Source: Ptiloglossa arizonensis
Taxonomy: Eukaryota > Arthropoda > Insecta > Hymenoptera > Colletidae
Length of the DNA stretch: 64,000 bases
Direction of reading: 5' to 3'
Assembly (NCBI RefSeq): GCF_051014685.1
Contig: NW_027478757.1
Location: 62,001 to 126,000 of the forward strand
Shown here: in pieces, positions 11,416 through 25,600 of the stretch
Layout of the letters: every line of letters begins with the position of its first letter
How positions within the stretch are numbered: position 1 is the stretch's first letter
Notes under the pieces: model-generated
Seen by the model: only the letters and a program-made list of their open reading frames with translations
The model's database searches: none
What the model was told of the DNA's origin: nothing
Made by a program: the position numbers and the translations under genes

Positions 11416-13685
11416 ATTTCCCCTAGGCCGTTCTAGTTATTCGTTTCGAGCATCAGAACTGCGAAAATTTTGAGTTTCTCAAGCGTTTCTTACTTCCAAA
11501 CTGCCATATCTCGCAAACGGATTGACCAATCCGCAAAATTTCTGTTGCATCTGGAAGTAGAAACTCGCCCGATTATAACACTATGCGTACTTTTCCCCTA
11601 AGCCGTTCTAGTTATTCGTTTCGAGCATCAGAATTGCGAAAATTTTGAGTTTCTCCTGCGTTTCTTACCTCCCAACTGCCATAACTCGCGAACGGATTGA
11701 CCAATCCGCAAAATTTCTGTTGCATCTGAAAGTAGAAACTCGCCCGATTACAACGGTGTGCGTACTTTTCCCCTAGCCCGTTCTAGTTATTCGTTTCGAG
11801 CAACAGAACTGCGAAAATTTTGAGTTTCTCGAGCGGTTCTTACTTCCAAACTGCCATATCTCGCGAACGGATTGACCAATCCGCAAAATTTCTGTTGCAT
11901 CTGAAAGTAGAAACTCGCCCGATTTCAACGGTGTGCGTACTTTAACCCCTAGGCCGTTCTAGTTATGCTTGTCGAGCATCAGAACTGCGAAAATTTTGAG
12001 TTTCTCGAGCGGTTCTTACCTCCAAACTGCCATATCTCGCGAACGGATTGACCAATCCGCAAAATTTCTGTTGCATCTGAAAGTAGAAACTCGCCCGATT
12101 ACAACACTATGCGTACTTTTCCCCTAGGCCGTTCTAGTTATTCGTTTCGAGCATCAGAACTGCGAAAATTTTGAGTTTCTCAAGCGTTTCTTACTTCCAA
12201 ACTGCCATATCTCGCGAACGAATTGACCAATCCGCAAAATTTCTGTTGCATCTGAAAGTAGAAACTCGCCCGATTACAATACTATGCGTACTTTTCCCCT
12301 AGGCCGTTCTAGTTATTCGTTTCGAGCATCAGAACTGCGAAAATTTTGAGTTTTTCAAGCGTTGCTTACCTCCAAACTGCCATATCTCGCGAACGGATTG
12401 ACCAATCCGCAAAATTTCTGTTGCATCAGAAAGTAGAAACTCGCCCGATTGCAACGGTGTGCGTACTTTTCCCCTAGGCCGTTCTAGTTATGCTTGTCGA
12501 GCATCAGAACTGCGAAAATTTTGAGTTTCTCGAGCGTTTCTTACCTCCAAACTGCCATATCTCGCGAACGGATTGACCAATCCGCAAAATTTCTGTTGCA
12601 TCTGAAAGTAGAAACTCCCCCGACTACAACACTATGCGTACTTTTCCCCTAGGCCGTTCTAGTTATTCGTTTCGAGCATCAGAACTGCGAAAATTTTGAG
12701 TTTCTCAAGCGTTTCTTACCTCCAAACTGCCATATCTCGCGAACGGATTGACCAATCCGCAATATTTCTGTTGCATCTGAAAGTAGAAACTCGCCCGATT
12801 ACAACACTATGCGCACTTTTCCCCTAGGCCGTTCTAGTTATTCGTTTCGAGCATCAGAACTGCGAAAATTTTGAGTTTCTCAAGCGTTTCTTACCTCCAA
12901 ACTGCCACATCTCGCGAACGGATTGACCAATCCGCAAAATTTCTGTTGCATCTGAAAGTAGAAACTCGCCCGATTACAACGGTATGCGTACTTTTCCCAT
13001 AGGCCGTTCTAGTTATTCATTTCGAGCATCAGAACTGCGAAAATTTTGAGTTTCTCAAGCGTTTCTTACTTCCAAACTGCCATATCTCGCGAACGGATTG
13101 ACCAATCCGCAAAATTTCTGTTGCATCTGAAAGTAGAAACTCGCCCGATTACAACGGTATGCGTACTTTTCCCCTAGGCCGTTCTAGTTATGCTTGTCGA
13201 GCATCAGAACTGCGAAAATTTTGAGTTTCTCGAGCGTTTCTTACCTCCAAACTGCCATATCTCGCGAACGGATTGACCAATCCGCAAAATTTCTGTTGCA
13301 TCTGAAAGTAGAAACTCGCCCGATTACAACGGTATGCGTACTTTTCCCCTAGCCCGTTCTAGTTATTCGTTTCGAGCAACAGAACTGCGAAAATTTTGAG
13401 TTTTTCAAGCGTTGCTTACCTCCAAACTGCCATATCTCGCGAGCGGATTGACCAATCCGCAAATTTCTGTTGCATCTGAAAGTAGAAACTCGCCCGATTA
13501 CAACGGTGTGCGTACTTTTCCCCTAGGCCGTTCTAGTTATGCTTGTCGAGCATCAGAACTGCGAAAATTTTGAGTTTCTCGAGCGTTTCTTACCTCCAAA
13601 CTGCCATATCTCGCGAACGGATTGACCAATCCGCAAAATTTCTGTTGCATCTGAAAGTAGAAACTCCCCCGACTACAACACTATG
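10950..13685 (+). repeat. 13-monomer HOR, first copy
   Basis: The unit is marked by 'cgtacattt' (11,411, next 13,686) and by the one-base-longer 'ctttaacccc' monomer (11,940, next 14,215). Shared sequence with the next copy begins near 10,950, within the end of the preceding 14-mer block, so the two HORs overlap. Ordered variants in the unit are: cctagcccg/gagcaacag, tttttcaagcgttgc, gcgagcgg, ctcccccgactac, ctggaagtag/gattataac, tctcctgcg/cataactcg, ctttaacccc, cgaattg, catcagaaag, caatatttc/gcgcac, cccatagg/attcattt. Confidence 0.85.
11940..11949 (+). other. 'ctttaacccc' one-base-longer monomer family (first of eight)
   Basis: The usual 'cttttcccc' is one base longer here. The same form occurs at 14,215, 16,491, 19,816, 23,142, 25,068, 27,519 and 29,445. 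It is confined to 11.9-29.5 kb and marks one monomer position of the 13-mer and 25-mer HORs, so it is a lineage tag. Confidence 0.93.
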
Positions 13686-15961
13686 CGTACATTTCCCCTA
13701 GGCCGTTCTAGTTATTCGTTTCGAGCATCAGAACTGCGAAAATTTTGAGTTTCTCAAGCGTTTCTTACTTCCAAACTGCCATATCTCGCAAACGGATTGA
13801 CCAATCAGCAAAATTTCTGTTGCATCTGGAAGTAGAAACTCGCCCGATTATAACACTATGCGTACTTTTCCCCTAAGCCGTTCTAGTTATTCGTTTCGAG
13901 CATCAGAATTGCGAAAATTTTGAGTTTCTCCTGCGTTTCTTACCTCCCAACTGCCATAACTCGCGAACGGATTGACCAATCCGCAAAATTTCTGTTGCAT
14001 CTGAAAGTAGAAACTCGCCCGATTACAACGGTGTGCGTACTTTTCCCCTAGCCCGTTCTAGTTATTCGTTTCGAGCAACAGAACTGCGAAAATTTTGAGT
14101 TTCTCGAGCGGTTCTTACTTCCAAACTGCCATATCTCGCGAACGGATTGACCAATCCGCAATTTTTCTGTTGCATCTGAAAGTAGAAACTCGCCCGATTT
14201 CAACGGTGTGCGTACTTTAACCCCTAGGCCGTTCTAGTTATGCTTGTCGAGCATCAGAACTGCGAAAATTTTGAGTTTCTCGAGCGGTTCTTACCCCCAA
14301 ACTGCCATATCTCGCGAACGGATTGACCAATCCGCAAAATTTCTGTTGCATCTGAAAGTAGAAACTCGCCCGATTACAACACTATGCGTACTTTTCCCCT
14401 AGGCCGTTCTAGTTATTCGTTTCGAGCATCAGAACTGCGAAAATTTTGAGTTTCTCAAGCGTTTCTTACTTCCAAACTGCCATATCTCGCGAACGAATTG
14501 ACCAATCCGCAAAATTTCTATTGCATCTGAATGTAGAAACTCGCCCGATTACAATACTATGCGTACTTTTCCCCTAGGCCGTTCTAGTTATTCGTTTCGA
14601 GCATCAGAACTGCGAAAATTTTGAGTTTTTCAAGCGTTGCTTACCTCCAAACTGCCATATCTCGCGAACGGATTGACCAATCCGCAAAATTTCTGTTGCA
14701 TCAGAAAGTAGAAACTCGCCCGATTGCAACGGTGTGCGTACTTTTCCCCTAGGCCGTTCTAGTTATGCTTGTCGAGCATCAGAACTGCGAAAATTTTGAG
14801 TTTCTCGAGCGTTTCTTACCTCCAAACTGCCATATCTCGCGAACGGATTGACCAATCCGCAAAATTTCTGTTGCATCTGAAAGTAGAAACTCCCCCGACT
14901 ACAACACTATGCGTACTTTTCCCCTAGGCCGTTCTAGTTATTCGTTTCGAGCATCAGAACTGCGAAAATTTTGAGTTTCTCAAGCGTTTCTTACCTCCAA
15001 ACTGCCATATCTCGCGAACGGATTGACCAATCCGCAATATTTCTGTTGCATCTGAAAGTAGAAACTCGCCCGATTACAACACTATGCGCACTTTTCCCCT
15101 AGGCCGTTCTAGTTATTCGTTTCGAGCATCAGAACTGCGAAAATTTTGAGTTTCTCAAGCGTTTCTTACCTCCAAACTGCCACATCTCGCGAACGGATTG
15201 ACCAATCCGCAAAATTTCTGTTGCATCTGAAAGTAGAAACTCGCCCGATTACAACGGTATGCGTACTTTTCCCATAGGCCGTTCTAGTTATTCATTTCGA
15301 GCATCAGAACTGCGAAAATTTTGAGTTTCTCAAGCGTTTCTTACTTCCAAACTGCCATATCTCGCGAACGGATTGACCAATCCGCAAAATTTCTGTTGCA
15401 TCTGAAAGTAGAAACTCGCCCGATTACAACGGTATGCGTACTTTTCCCCTAGGCCGTTCTAGTTATGCTTGTCGAGCATCAGAACTGCGAAAATTTTGAG
15501 TTTCTCGAGCGTTTCTTACCTCCGAACTGCCATATCTCGCGAACGGATTGACCAATCCGCAAAATTTCTGTTGCATCTGAAAGTAGAAACTCGCCCGATT
15601 ACAACGGTATGCGTACTTTTCCCCTAGCCCGTTCTAGTTATTCGTTTCGAGCAACAGAACTGCGAAAATTTTGAGTTTTTCAAGCGTTGCTTACCTCCAA
15701 ACTGCCATATCTCGCGAGCGGATTGACCAATCCGCAAAATTTCTGTTGCATCTGAAAGTAGAAACTCGCCCGATTACAACGGTGTGCGTACTTTTCCCCT
15801 AGGCCGTTCTAGTTATGCTTGTCGAGCATCAGAACTGCGAAAATTTCGAGTTTCTCGAGCGTTTCTTACCTCCAAACTGCCATATCTCGCGAACGGATTG
15901 ACCAATCCGCAAAATTTCTGTTGCATCTGAAAGTAGAAACTCCCCCGACTACAACACTATG
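13686..15961 (+). repeat. 13-monomer HOR, second copy (2,276 bp)
   Basis: Full 13-unit copy between 'cgtacattt' markers. The extra base comes from the 'ctttaacccc' monomer at 14,215. Small differences from the first copy include 'caatcagc' near 13,804, 'gcaattttt' near 14,158 and 'ttacccccaaac' near 14,291. A 1-bp deletion ('gcaaatttctg' near 13,459) lies just before this copy. Confidence 0.87.
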
Positions 15962-18061
15962 CGTACATTTCCCCTAGGCCGTTCTAGTTATTCGTTTCGA
16001 GCATCAGAACTGCGAAAATTTTGAGTTTCTCAAGCGTTTCTTACTTCCAAACTGCCATATCTCGCAAACGGATTGACCAATCCGCAAAATTTCTGTTGCA
16101 TCTGGAAGTAGAAACTCGCCCGATTATAACACTATGCGTACTTTTCCCCTAAGCCGTTCTAGTTATTCGTTTCGAGCATCAGAATTGCGAAAATTTTGAG
16201 TTTCTCCTGCGTTTCTTACCTCCCAACTGCCATAACTCGCGAACGGATTGACCAATCCGCAAAATTTCTGTTGCATCTGAAAGTAGAAACTCGCCCGATT
16301 ACAACGGTGTGCGTACTTTTCCCCTAGCCCGTTCTAGTTATTCGTTTCGAGCAACAGAACTGCGAAAATTTTGAGTTTCTCGAGCGGTTCTTACTTCCAA
16401 ACTGCCATATCTCGCGAACGGATTGACCAATCCGCAAAATTTCTGTTGCATCTGAAAGTAGAAACTCGCCCGATTTCAACGGTGTGCGTACTTTAACCCC
16501 TAGGCCGTTCTAGTTATGCTTGTCGAGCATCAGAACTGCGAAAATTTTGAGTTTCTCGAGCGGTTCTTACCCCCAAACTGCCATATCTCGCGAACGGATT
16601 GACCAATCCGCAAAATTTCTGTTGCATCTGAAAGTAGAAACTCGCCCGATTACAACACTATGCGTACTTTTCCCCTAGGCCGTTCTAGTTATTCGTTTCG
16701 AGCATCAGAACTGCGAAAATTTTGAGTTTCTCAAGCGTTTCTTACTTCCAAACTGCCATATCTCGCGAACGAATTGACCAATCCGCAAAATTTCTATTGC
16801 ATCTGAATGTAGAAACTCGCCCGATTACAATACTATGCGTACTTTTCCCCTAGGCCGTTCTAGTTATTCGTTTCGAGCATCAGAACTGCGAAAATTTTGA
16901 GTTTTTCAAGCGTTGCTTACCTCCAAACTGCCATATCTCGCGAACGGATTGACCAATCCGCAAAATTTCTGTTGCATCAGAAAGTAGAAACTCGCCCGAT
17001 TGCAACGGTGTGCGTACTTTTCCCCTAGGCCGTTCTAGTTATGCTTGTCGAGCATCAGAACTGCGAAAATTTTGAGTTTCTCGAGCGTTTCTTACCTCCA
17101 AACTGCCATATCTCGCGAACGGATTGACCAATCCGCAAAATTTCTGTTGCATCTGAAAGTAGAAACTCCCCCGACTACAACACTATGCGTACTTTTCCCC
17201 TAGGCCGTTCTAGTTATTCGTTTCGAGCATCAGAACTGCGAAAATTTTGAGTTTCTCAAGCGTTTCTTACCTCCAAACTGCCACATCTCGCGAACGGATT
17301 GACCAATCCGCAAAATTTCTGTTGCATCTGAAAGTAGAAACTCGCCCGATTACAACGGTATGCGTACTTTTCCCATAGGCCGTTCTAGTTATTCATTTCG
17401 AGCATCAGAACTGCGAAAATTTTGAGTTTCTCAAGCGTTTCTTACTTCCAAACTGCCATATCTCGCGAACGGATTGACCAATCCGCAAAATTTCTGTTGC
17501 ATCTGAAAGTAGAAACTCGCCCGATTACAACGGTATGCGTACTTTTCCCCAGGCCGTTCTAGTTATGCTTGTCGAGCATCAGAACTGCGAAAATTTTGAG
17601 TTTCTCGAGCGTTTCTTACCTCCAAACTGCCATATCTCGCGAACGGATTGACCAATCCGCAAAATTTCTGTTGCATCTGAAAGTAGAAACTCGCCCGATT
17701 ACAACGGTATGCGTACTTTTCCCCTAGCCCGTTCTAGTTATTCGTTTCGAGCAACAGAACTGCGAAAATTTTGAGTTTTTCAAGCGTTGCTTACCTCCAA
17801 ACTGCCATATCTCGCGAGCGGATTGACCAATCCGCAAAATTTCTGTTGCATCTGAAAGTAGAAACTCGCCCGATTACAACGGTGTGCGTACTTTTCCCCT
17901 AGGCCGTTCTAGTTACGCTTGTCGAGCATCAGAACTGCGAAAATTTTGAGTTTCTCGAGCGTTTCTTAGCTCCAAACTGCCATATCTCGCGAACGGATTG
18001 ACCAATCCGCAAAATTTCTGTTGCATCTGAAAGTAGAAACTCCCCCGACTACAACACTATG
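15962..18061 (+). repeat. 13-mer HOR copy reduced to 12 monomers (2,100 bp)
   Basis: Same unit order as its neighbours, but the monomer carrying 'gcaatatttctg' and 'ctatgcgcac' is missing between about 17,200 and 17,290. It also has a 1-bp deletion in 'ttttccccaggcc' (about 17,550), which offsets the +1 of 'ctttaacccc' at 16,491. A clean one-monomer loss is what unequal exchange between adjacent monomers would produce. Confidence 0.85.
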
Positions 18062-19286
18062 CGTACACTTCCCCTAGGCCGTTCTAGTTATTCGTTTCGA
18101 GCATCAGAACTGCGAAAATTTTGAGTTTCTCAAGCGTTTCTTACTTCCAAACTGCCATATCTCGCAAACGGATTGACCAATCCGCAAAATTTCTGTTGCA
18201 TCTGGAAGTAGAAACTCGCCCGATTATAACACTATGCGTACTTTTCCCCTAAGCCGTTCTAGTTATTCGTTTCGAGCATCAGAATTGCGAAAATTTTGAG
18301 TTTCTCCTGCGTTTCTTACCTCCCAACTGCCATAACTCGCGAACGGATTGACCAATCCGCAAAATTTCTGTTGCATCTGAAAGTAGAAACTCGCCCGATT
18401 ACAACGGTGTGCGTACTTTTCCCCTAGCCCGTTCTAGTTATTCGTTTCGAGCAACAGAACTGCGAAAATTTTGAGTTTCTCGAGCGGTTCTTACTTCCAA
18501 ACTGCCATATCTCGCGAACGGATTGACCAATCCGCAAAATTTCTGTTGCATCTGAAAGTAGAAACTCGCCCGATTACAACGGTGTGCGTACTTTTCCCCT
18601 AGGCCGTTCTAGTTATGCTTGTCGAGCATCAGAACTGCGAAAATTTTGAGTTTCTCGAGCGTTTCTTACCTCCAAACTGCCATATCTCGCGAACGGATTG
18701 ACCAATCCGCAAAATTTCTGTTGCATCTGAAAGTAGAAACTCGCCCGATTACAACGGTATGCGTACTTTTCCCCTAGGCCGTTCTAGTTATGCTTGTCGA
18801 GCATCAGAACTGCGAAAATTTTGAGTTTCTCGAGCGTTTCTTACCTCCAAACTGCCATATCTCGCGAACGGATTGACCAATCCGCAAAATTTCTGTTGCA
18901 TCTGAAAGTAGAAACTCGCCCGATTACAACGGTATGCGTACTTTTCCCCTAGCCCGTTCTAGTTATTCGTTTCGAGCAACAGAACTGCGAAAATTTTGAG
19001 TTTTTCAAGCGTTGCTTACCTCCAAACTGCCATATCTCGCGAGCGGATTGACCAATCCGCAAAATTTCTGTTGCATCTGAAAGTAGAAACTCGCCCGATT
19101 ACAACGGTGTGCGTACTTTTCCCCTAGGCCGTTCTAGTTATGCTTGTCGAGCATCAGAACTGCGAAAATTTTGAGTTTCTCGAGCGTTTCTTACCTCCAA
19201 ACTGCCATATCTCGCGAACGGATTGACCAATCCGCAAAATTTCTGTTGCATCTGAAAGTAGAAACTCCCCCGACTACAACACTATG
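18062..19286 (+). repeat. 13-mer HOR copy reduced to 7 monomers (1,225 bp)
   Basis: Starts with the same series as the other copies ('cgtacactt', 'ctggaagtag', 'tctcctgcg', 'gagcaacag'). At about 18,575 it jumps from the expected 'ctttaacccc' monomer straight to the late part of the unit ('ctcgagcg', then 'cctagcccg/gagcaacag' and 'gcgagcgg'). Six monomers are therefore missing. Confidence 0.83.
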
Positions 19287-21562
19287 CGTACATTTCCCCT
19301 AGGCCGTTCTAGTTATTCGTTTCGAGCATCAGAACTGCGAAAATTTTGAGTTTCTCAAGCGTTTCTTACTTCCAAACTGCCATATCTCGCAAACGGATTG
19401 ACCAATCCGCAAAATTTCTGTTGCATCTGGAAGTAGAAACTCGCCCGATTATAACACTATGCGTACTTTTCCCCTAAGCCGTTCTAGTTATTCGTTTCGA
19501 GCATCAGAATTGCGAAAATTTTGAGTTTCTCCTGCGTTTCTTACCTCCCAACTGCCATAACTCGCGAACGGATTGACCAATCCGCAAAATTTCTGTTGCA
19601 TCTGAAAGTAGAAACTCGCCCGATTACAACGGTGTGCGTACTTTTCCCCTAGCTCGTTCTAGTTATTCGTTTCGAGCAACAGAACTGCGAAAATTTTGAG
19701 TTTCTCGAGCGGTTCTTACTTCCAAACTGCCATATCTCGCGAACGGATTGACCAATCCGCAAAATTTCTGTTGCATCTGAAAGTAGAAACTCGCCCGATT
19801 TCAACGGTGTGCGTACTTTAACCCCTAGGCCGTTCTAGTTATGCTTGTCGAGCATCAGAACTGCGAAAATTTTGAGTTTCTCGAGCGGTTCTTACCCCCA
19901 AACTGCCATATCTCGCGAACGGATTGACCAATCCGCAAAATTTCTGTTGCATCTGAAAGTAGAAACTCGCCCGATTACAACACTATGCGTACTTTTCCCC
20001 TAGGCCGTTCTAGTTATTCGTTTCGAGCATCAGAACTGCGAAAATTTTGAGTTTCTCAAGCGTTTCTTACTTCCAAACTGCCATATCTCGCGAACGAATT
20101 GACCAATCCGCAAAATTTCTATTGCATCTGAATGTAGAAACTCGCCCGATTACAATACTATGCGTACTTTTCCCCTAGGCCGTTCTAGTTATTCGTTTCG
20201 AGCATCAGAACTGCGAAAATTTTGAGTTTTTCAAGCGTTGCTTACCTCCAAACTGCCATATCTCGCGAACGGATTGACCAATCCGCAAAATTTCTGTTGC
20301 ATCAGAAAGTAGAAACTCGCCCGATTGCAACGGTGTGCGTACTTTTCCCCTAGGCCGTTCTAGTTATGCTTGTCGAGCATCAGAACTGCGAAAATTTTGA
20401 GTTTCTCGAGCGTTTCTTACCTCCAAACTGCCATATCTCGCGAACGGATTGACCAATCCGCAAAATTTCTGTTGCATCTGAAAGTAGAAACTCCCCCGAC
20501 TACAACACTATGCGTACTTTTCCCCTAGGCCGTTCTAGTTATTCGTTTCGAGCATCAGAACTGCGAAAATTTTGAGTTTCTCAAGCGTTTCTTACCTCCA
20601 AACTGCCATATCTCGCGAACGGATTGACCAATCCGCAATATTTCTGTTGCATCTGAAAGTAGAAACTCGCCCGATTACAACACTATGCGCACTTTTCCCC
20701 TAGGCCGTTCTAGTTATTCGTTTCGAGCATCAGAACTGCGAAAATTTTGAGTTTCTCAAGCGTTTCTTACCTCCAAACTGCCACATCTCGCGAACGGATT
20801 GACCAATCCGCAAAATTTCTGTTGCATCTGAAAGTAGAAACTCGCCCGATTACAACGGTATGCGTACTTTTCCCATAGGCCGTTCTAGTTATTCATTTCG
20901 AGCATCAGAACTGCGAAAATTTTGAGTTTCTCAAGCGTTTCTTACTTCCAAACTGCCATATCTCGCGAACGGATTGACCAATCCGCAAAATTTCTGTTGC
21001 ATCTGAAAGTAGAAACTCGCCCGATTACAACGGTATGCGTACTTTTCCCCTAGGCCGTTCTAGTTATGCTTGTCGAGCATCAGAACTGCGAAAATTTTGA
21101 GTTTCTCGAGCGTTTCTTACCTCCAAACTGCCATATCTCGCGAACGGATTGACCAATCCGCAAAATTTCTGTTGCATCTGAAAGTAGAAACTCGCCCGAT
21201 TACAACGGTATGCGTACTTTTCCCCTAGCCCGTTCTAGTTATTCGTTTCGAGCAACAGAACTGCGAAAATTTTGAGTTTTTCAAGCGTTGCTTACCTCCA
21301 AACTGCCATATCTCGCGAGCGGATTGACCAATCCGCAAAATTTCTGTTGCATCTGAAAGTAGAAACTCGCCCGATTACAACGGTGTGCGTACTTTTCCCC
21401 TAGGCCGTTCTAGTTATGCTTGTCGAGCATCAGAACTGCGAAAATTTTGAGTTTCTCGAGCGTTTCTTACCTCCAAACTGCCATATCTCGCGAACGGATT
21501 GACCAATCCGCAAAATTTCTGTTGCATCTGAAAGTAGAAACTCCCCCGACTACAACACTATG
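19287..21562 (+). repeat. 13-monomer HOR, full later copy (2,276 bp)
   Basis: Complete 13-unit copy between 'cgtac[at]' markers, with the 'ctttaacccc' monomer at 19,816 and the 'caatatttc/gcgcac' monomer present near 20,630-20,690. It has a private 'agctcgttct' near 19,650. This shows that the full 13-mer was still present downstream of the reduced copies. Confidence 0.86.
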
Positions 21563-22612
21563 CGTACACTTCCCCTAGGCCGTTCTAGTTATTCGTTTCG
21601 AGCATCAGAACTGCGAAAATTTTGAGTTTCTCAAGCGTTTCTTACTTCCAAACTGCCATATCTCGCAAACGGATTGACCAATCCGCAAAATTTCTGTTGC
21701 ATCTGGAAGTAGAAACTCGCCCGATTATAACACTATGCGTACTTTTCCCCTAAGCCGTTCTAGTTATTCGTTTCGAGCATCAGAACTGCGAAAATTTTGA
21801 GTTTCTCGACCGTTTCTTACCTCCAAACTGCCATATCTCGCGAACGGATTGACCAATCCGCAAAATTTCTGTTGCATCTGAAAGTAGAAACTCGCCCGAT
21901 TACAACGGTATGCGTACTTTTCCCATAGGCCGTTCTAGTTATTCGTTTCGAGCATCAGAACTGCGAAAATTTTGAGTTTCTCAAGCGTTTCTTACCTCCA
22001 AACTGCCATATCTCGCGAACGGATTGACCAATCCGCAAAATTTCTGTTGCATCTGAAAGTAGAAACTCGCCCGATTACAACGGTATGCGTACTTTTCCCC
22101 TAGGCCGTTCTAGTTATGCTTGTCGAGCATCAGAACTGGGAAAATTTTGAGTTTCTCAAGCGTTTCTTACCTCCAAACTGCCATATCTCGCGAACGGATT
22201 GACCAATCCGCAAAATTTCTGTTGCATCTGAAAGTAGAAACTCGCCCGATTACAACGGTATGCGTACTTTTCCCCTAGCCCGTTCTAGTTATTCGTTTCG
22301 AGCAACAGAACTGCGAAAATTTTGAGTTTTTCAAGCGTTGCTTACCTCCAAACTGCCATATCTCGCGAGCGGATTGACCAATCCGCAAAATTTCTGTTGC
22401 ATCTGAAAGTAGAAACTCGCCCGATTACAACGGTGTGCGTACTTTTCCCCTAGGCCGTTCTAGTTATGCTTGTCGAGCATCAGAACTGCGAAAATTTTGA
22501 GTTTCTCGAGCGTTTCTTACCTCCAAACTGCCATATCTCGCGAACGGATTGACCAATCCGCAAAATTTCTGTTGCATCTGAAAGTAGAAACTCCCCCGAC
22601 TACAACACTATG
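21563..22612 (+). repeat. 13-mer HOR copy reduced to 6 monomers; joint with the 25-mer block
   Basis: Begins with the 'cgtacactt' and 'ctggaagtag/gattataac' series. At about 21,800 it switches to a 'gtttctcgaccg' monomer that is not part of the 13-mer order. This joint is the left border of the 4,377-bp duplication. It then returns to the 'gagcaacag/tttttcaag' series before the next 'cgtacactt' at 22,613. Confidence 0.8.
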
Positions 22613-25600
22613 CGTACACTTCCCCTAGGCCGTTCTAGTTATTCGTTTCGAGCATCAGAACTGCGAAAATTTTGAGTTTCTCAAGCGTTTCTTACTTCCA
22701 AACTGCCATATCTCGCAAACGGATTGACCAATCCGCAAAATTTCTGTTGCATCTGGAAGTAGAAACTCGCCCGATTATAACACTATGCGTACTTTTCCCC
22801 TAAGCCGTTCTAGTTATTCGTTTCGAGCATCAGAATTGCGAAAATTTTGAGTTTCTCCTGCGTTTCTTACCTCCCAACTGCCATAACTCGCGAACGGATT
22901 GACCAATCCGCAAAATTTCTGTTGCATCTGAAAGTAGAAACTCGCCCGATTACAACGGTGTTCGTACTTTTCCCCTAGCCCGTTCTAGTTATTCGTTTCG
23001 AGCAACAGAACTGCGAAAATTTTGAGTTTCTCGAGCGGTTCTTACTTCCAAACTGCCATATCTCGCGAACGGATTGACCAATCCGCAAAATTTCTGTTGC
23101 ATCTGAAAGTAGAAACTCGCCCGATTGCAACGGTGTGCGTACTTTAACCCCTAGGCCGTTCTAGTTATGCTTGTCGAGCATCAGAACTGCGAAAATTTTG
23201 AGTTTCTCGAGCGGTTCTTACCTCCAAACTGCCATATCTCGCGAACGGATTGACCAATCCGCAAAATTTCTGTTGCATCTGAAAGTAGAAACTCGCCCGA
23301 TTACAACACTATGCGTACTTTTCCCCTAGGCCGTTCTAGTTATTCGTTTCGAGCATCAGAACTGCGAAAATTTTGAGTTTCTCAAGCGTTTCTTACTTCC
23401 AAACTGCCATATCTCGCGAACGAATTGACCAATCCGCAAAATTTCTGTTGCATCTGAAAGTAGAAACTCGCCCGATTACAATACTATGCGTACTTTTCCC
23501 CTAGGCCGTTCTAGTTATTCGTTTCGAGCATCAGAACTGCGAAAATTTTGAGTTTTTCAAGCGTTGCTTACCTCCAAACTGCCATATCTCGCGAACGGAT
23601 TGACCAATCCGCAAAATTTCTGTTGCATCAGAAAGTAGAAACTCGCCCGATTGCAACGGTGTGCGTACTTTTCCCCTAGGCCGTTCTAGTTATGCTTGTC
23701 GAGCATCAGAACTGCGAAAATTTTGAGTTTCTCGAGCGTTTCTTACCTCCAAACTGCCATATCTCGCGAACGGATTGACCAATCCGCAAAATTTCTGTTG
23801 CATCTGAAAGTAGAAACTCCCCCGACTACAACACTATGCGTACTTTTCCCCTAGGCCGTTCTAGTTATTCGTTTCGAGCATCAGAACTGCGAAAATTTTG
23901 AGTTTCTCAAGCGTTTCTTACCTCCAAACTGCCATATCTCGCGAACGGATTGACCAATCCGCAATATTTCTGTTGCATCTGAAAGTAGAAACTCGCCCGA
24001 TTACAACACTATGCGCACTTTTCCCCTAGGCCGTTCTAGTTATTCGTTTCGAGCATCAGAACTGCGAAAATTTTGAGTTTCTCAAGCGTTTCTTACCTCC
24101 AAACTGCCACATCTCGCGAACGGATTGACCAATCCCCAAAATTTCTGTTGCATCTGAAAGTAGAAACTGGCCCGATTGCAACGGTATGCGTACTTTTCCC
24201 ATAGGCCGTTCTAGTTATTCGTTTCGAGCATCAGAACTGCGAAAATTTTGAGTTTCTCAAGCGTTTCTTACTTCCAAACTGCCATATCTCGCGAACGGAT
24301 TGACCAATCCGCAAAATTTCTGTTGCATCTGAAAGTAGAAACTCGCCCGATTACAACGGTATGCGTACTTTTCCCCTAGGCCGTTCTAGTTATGCTTGTC
24401 GAGCATCAGAACTGCGAAAATTTTGAGTTTCTCGAGCGTTTCTTACCTCCAAACTGCCATATCTCGCGAACGGATTGACCAATCCGCAAAATTTCTGTTG
24501 CATCTGAAAGTAGAAACTCGCCCGATTATAACGGTATGCGTACTTTTCCCCTAGGCCGTTCTAGTTATGCTTGTCGAGCATCAGAACTGCGAAAATTTTG
24601 AGTTTCTCGAGCGTTTCTTACCTCCAAACTGCCATATCTCGCGAACGGATTGACCAATCCGCAAAATTTCTGTTGCATCTGAAAGTAGAAACTCCCCCGA
24701 CTACAACACTATGCGTACTTTTCCCCTAGGCCGTTCTAGTTATTCGTTTCGAGCATCAGAACTGCGAAAATTTTGAGTTTCTCAAGCGTTTCTTACCTCC
24801 AAACTGCCATATCTCGCGAACGGATTGACCAATCCGCAAAATTTCTGTTGCATCTGAAAGTAGAAACTCGCCCGATTACAACGGTGTGCGTACTTTTCCC
24901 CTAGCCCGTTCTAGTTATTCGTTTCGAGCAACAGAACTGCGAAAATTTTGAGTTTCTCGAGCGGTTCTTACTTCCAAACTGCCATATCTCGCGAACGGAT
25001 TGACCAATCCGCAAAATTTCTGTTGCATCTGAAAGTAGAAACTCGCCCGATTTCAACGGTGTGCGTACTTTAACCCCTAGGCCGTTCTAGTTATGCTTGT
25101 CGAGCATCAGAACTGCGAAAATTTTGAGTTTCTCGAGCGGTTCTTACCCCCAAACTGCCATATCTCGCGAACGGATTGACCAATCCGCAATATTTCTGTT
25201 GCATCTGGAAGTAGAAACTCGCCCGATTATAACACTATGCGTACTTTTCCCCTAAGCCGTTCTAGTTATTCGTTTCGAGCATCAGAATTGCGAAAATTTT
25301 GAGTTTCTCCTGCGTTTCTTACCTCCCAACTGCCATAACTCGCGAACGGATTGACCAATCCGCAAAATTTCTGTTGCATCTGAAAGAAGAAACTCGCCCG
25401 ATTACAACGGTGTGCGTACTTTTCCCATATCCCGTTCTAGTTATTCGTTTCGAGCATCAGAACTGCGAAAATTTTGAGTTTCTCGAGCGGTTCTTACCTC
25501 CAAACTGCCATATCTCGCGAACGGATTGACCAATCCGCAAAATTTCTGTTGCATCTGAAAGTAGAAACTCGCCCGATTACAACACTATGCGTACTTTTCC

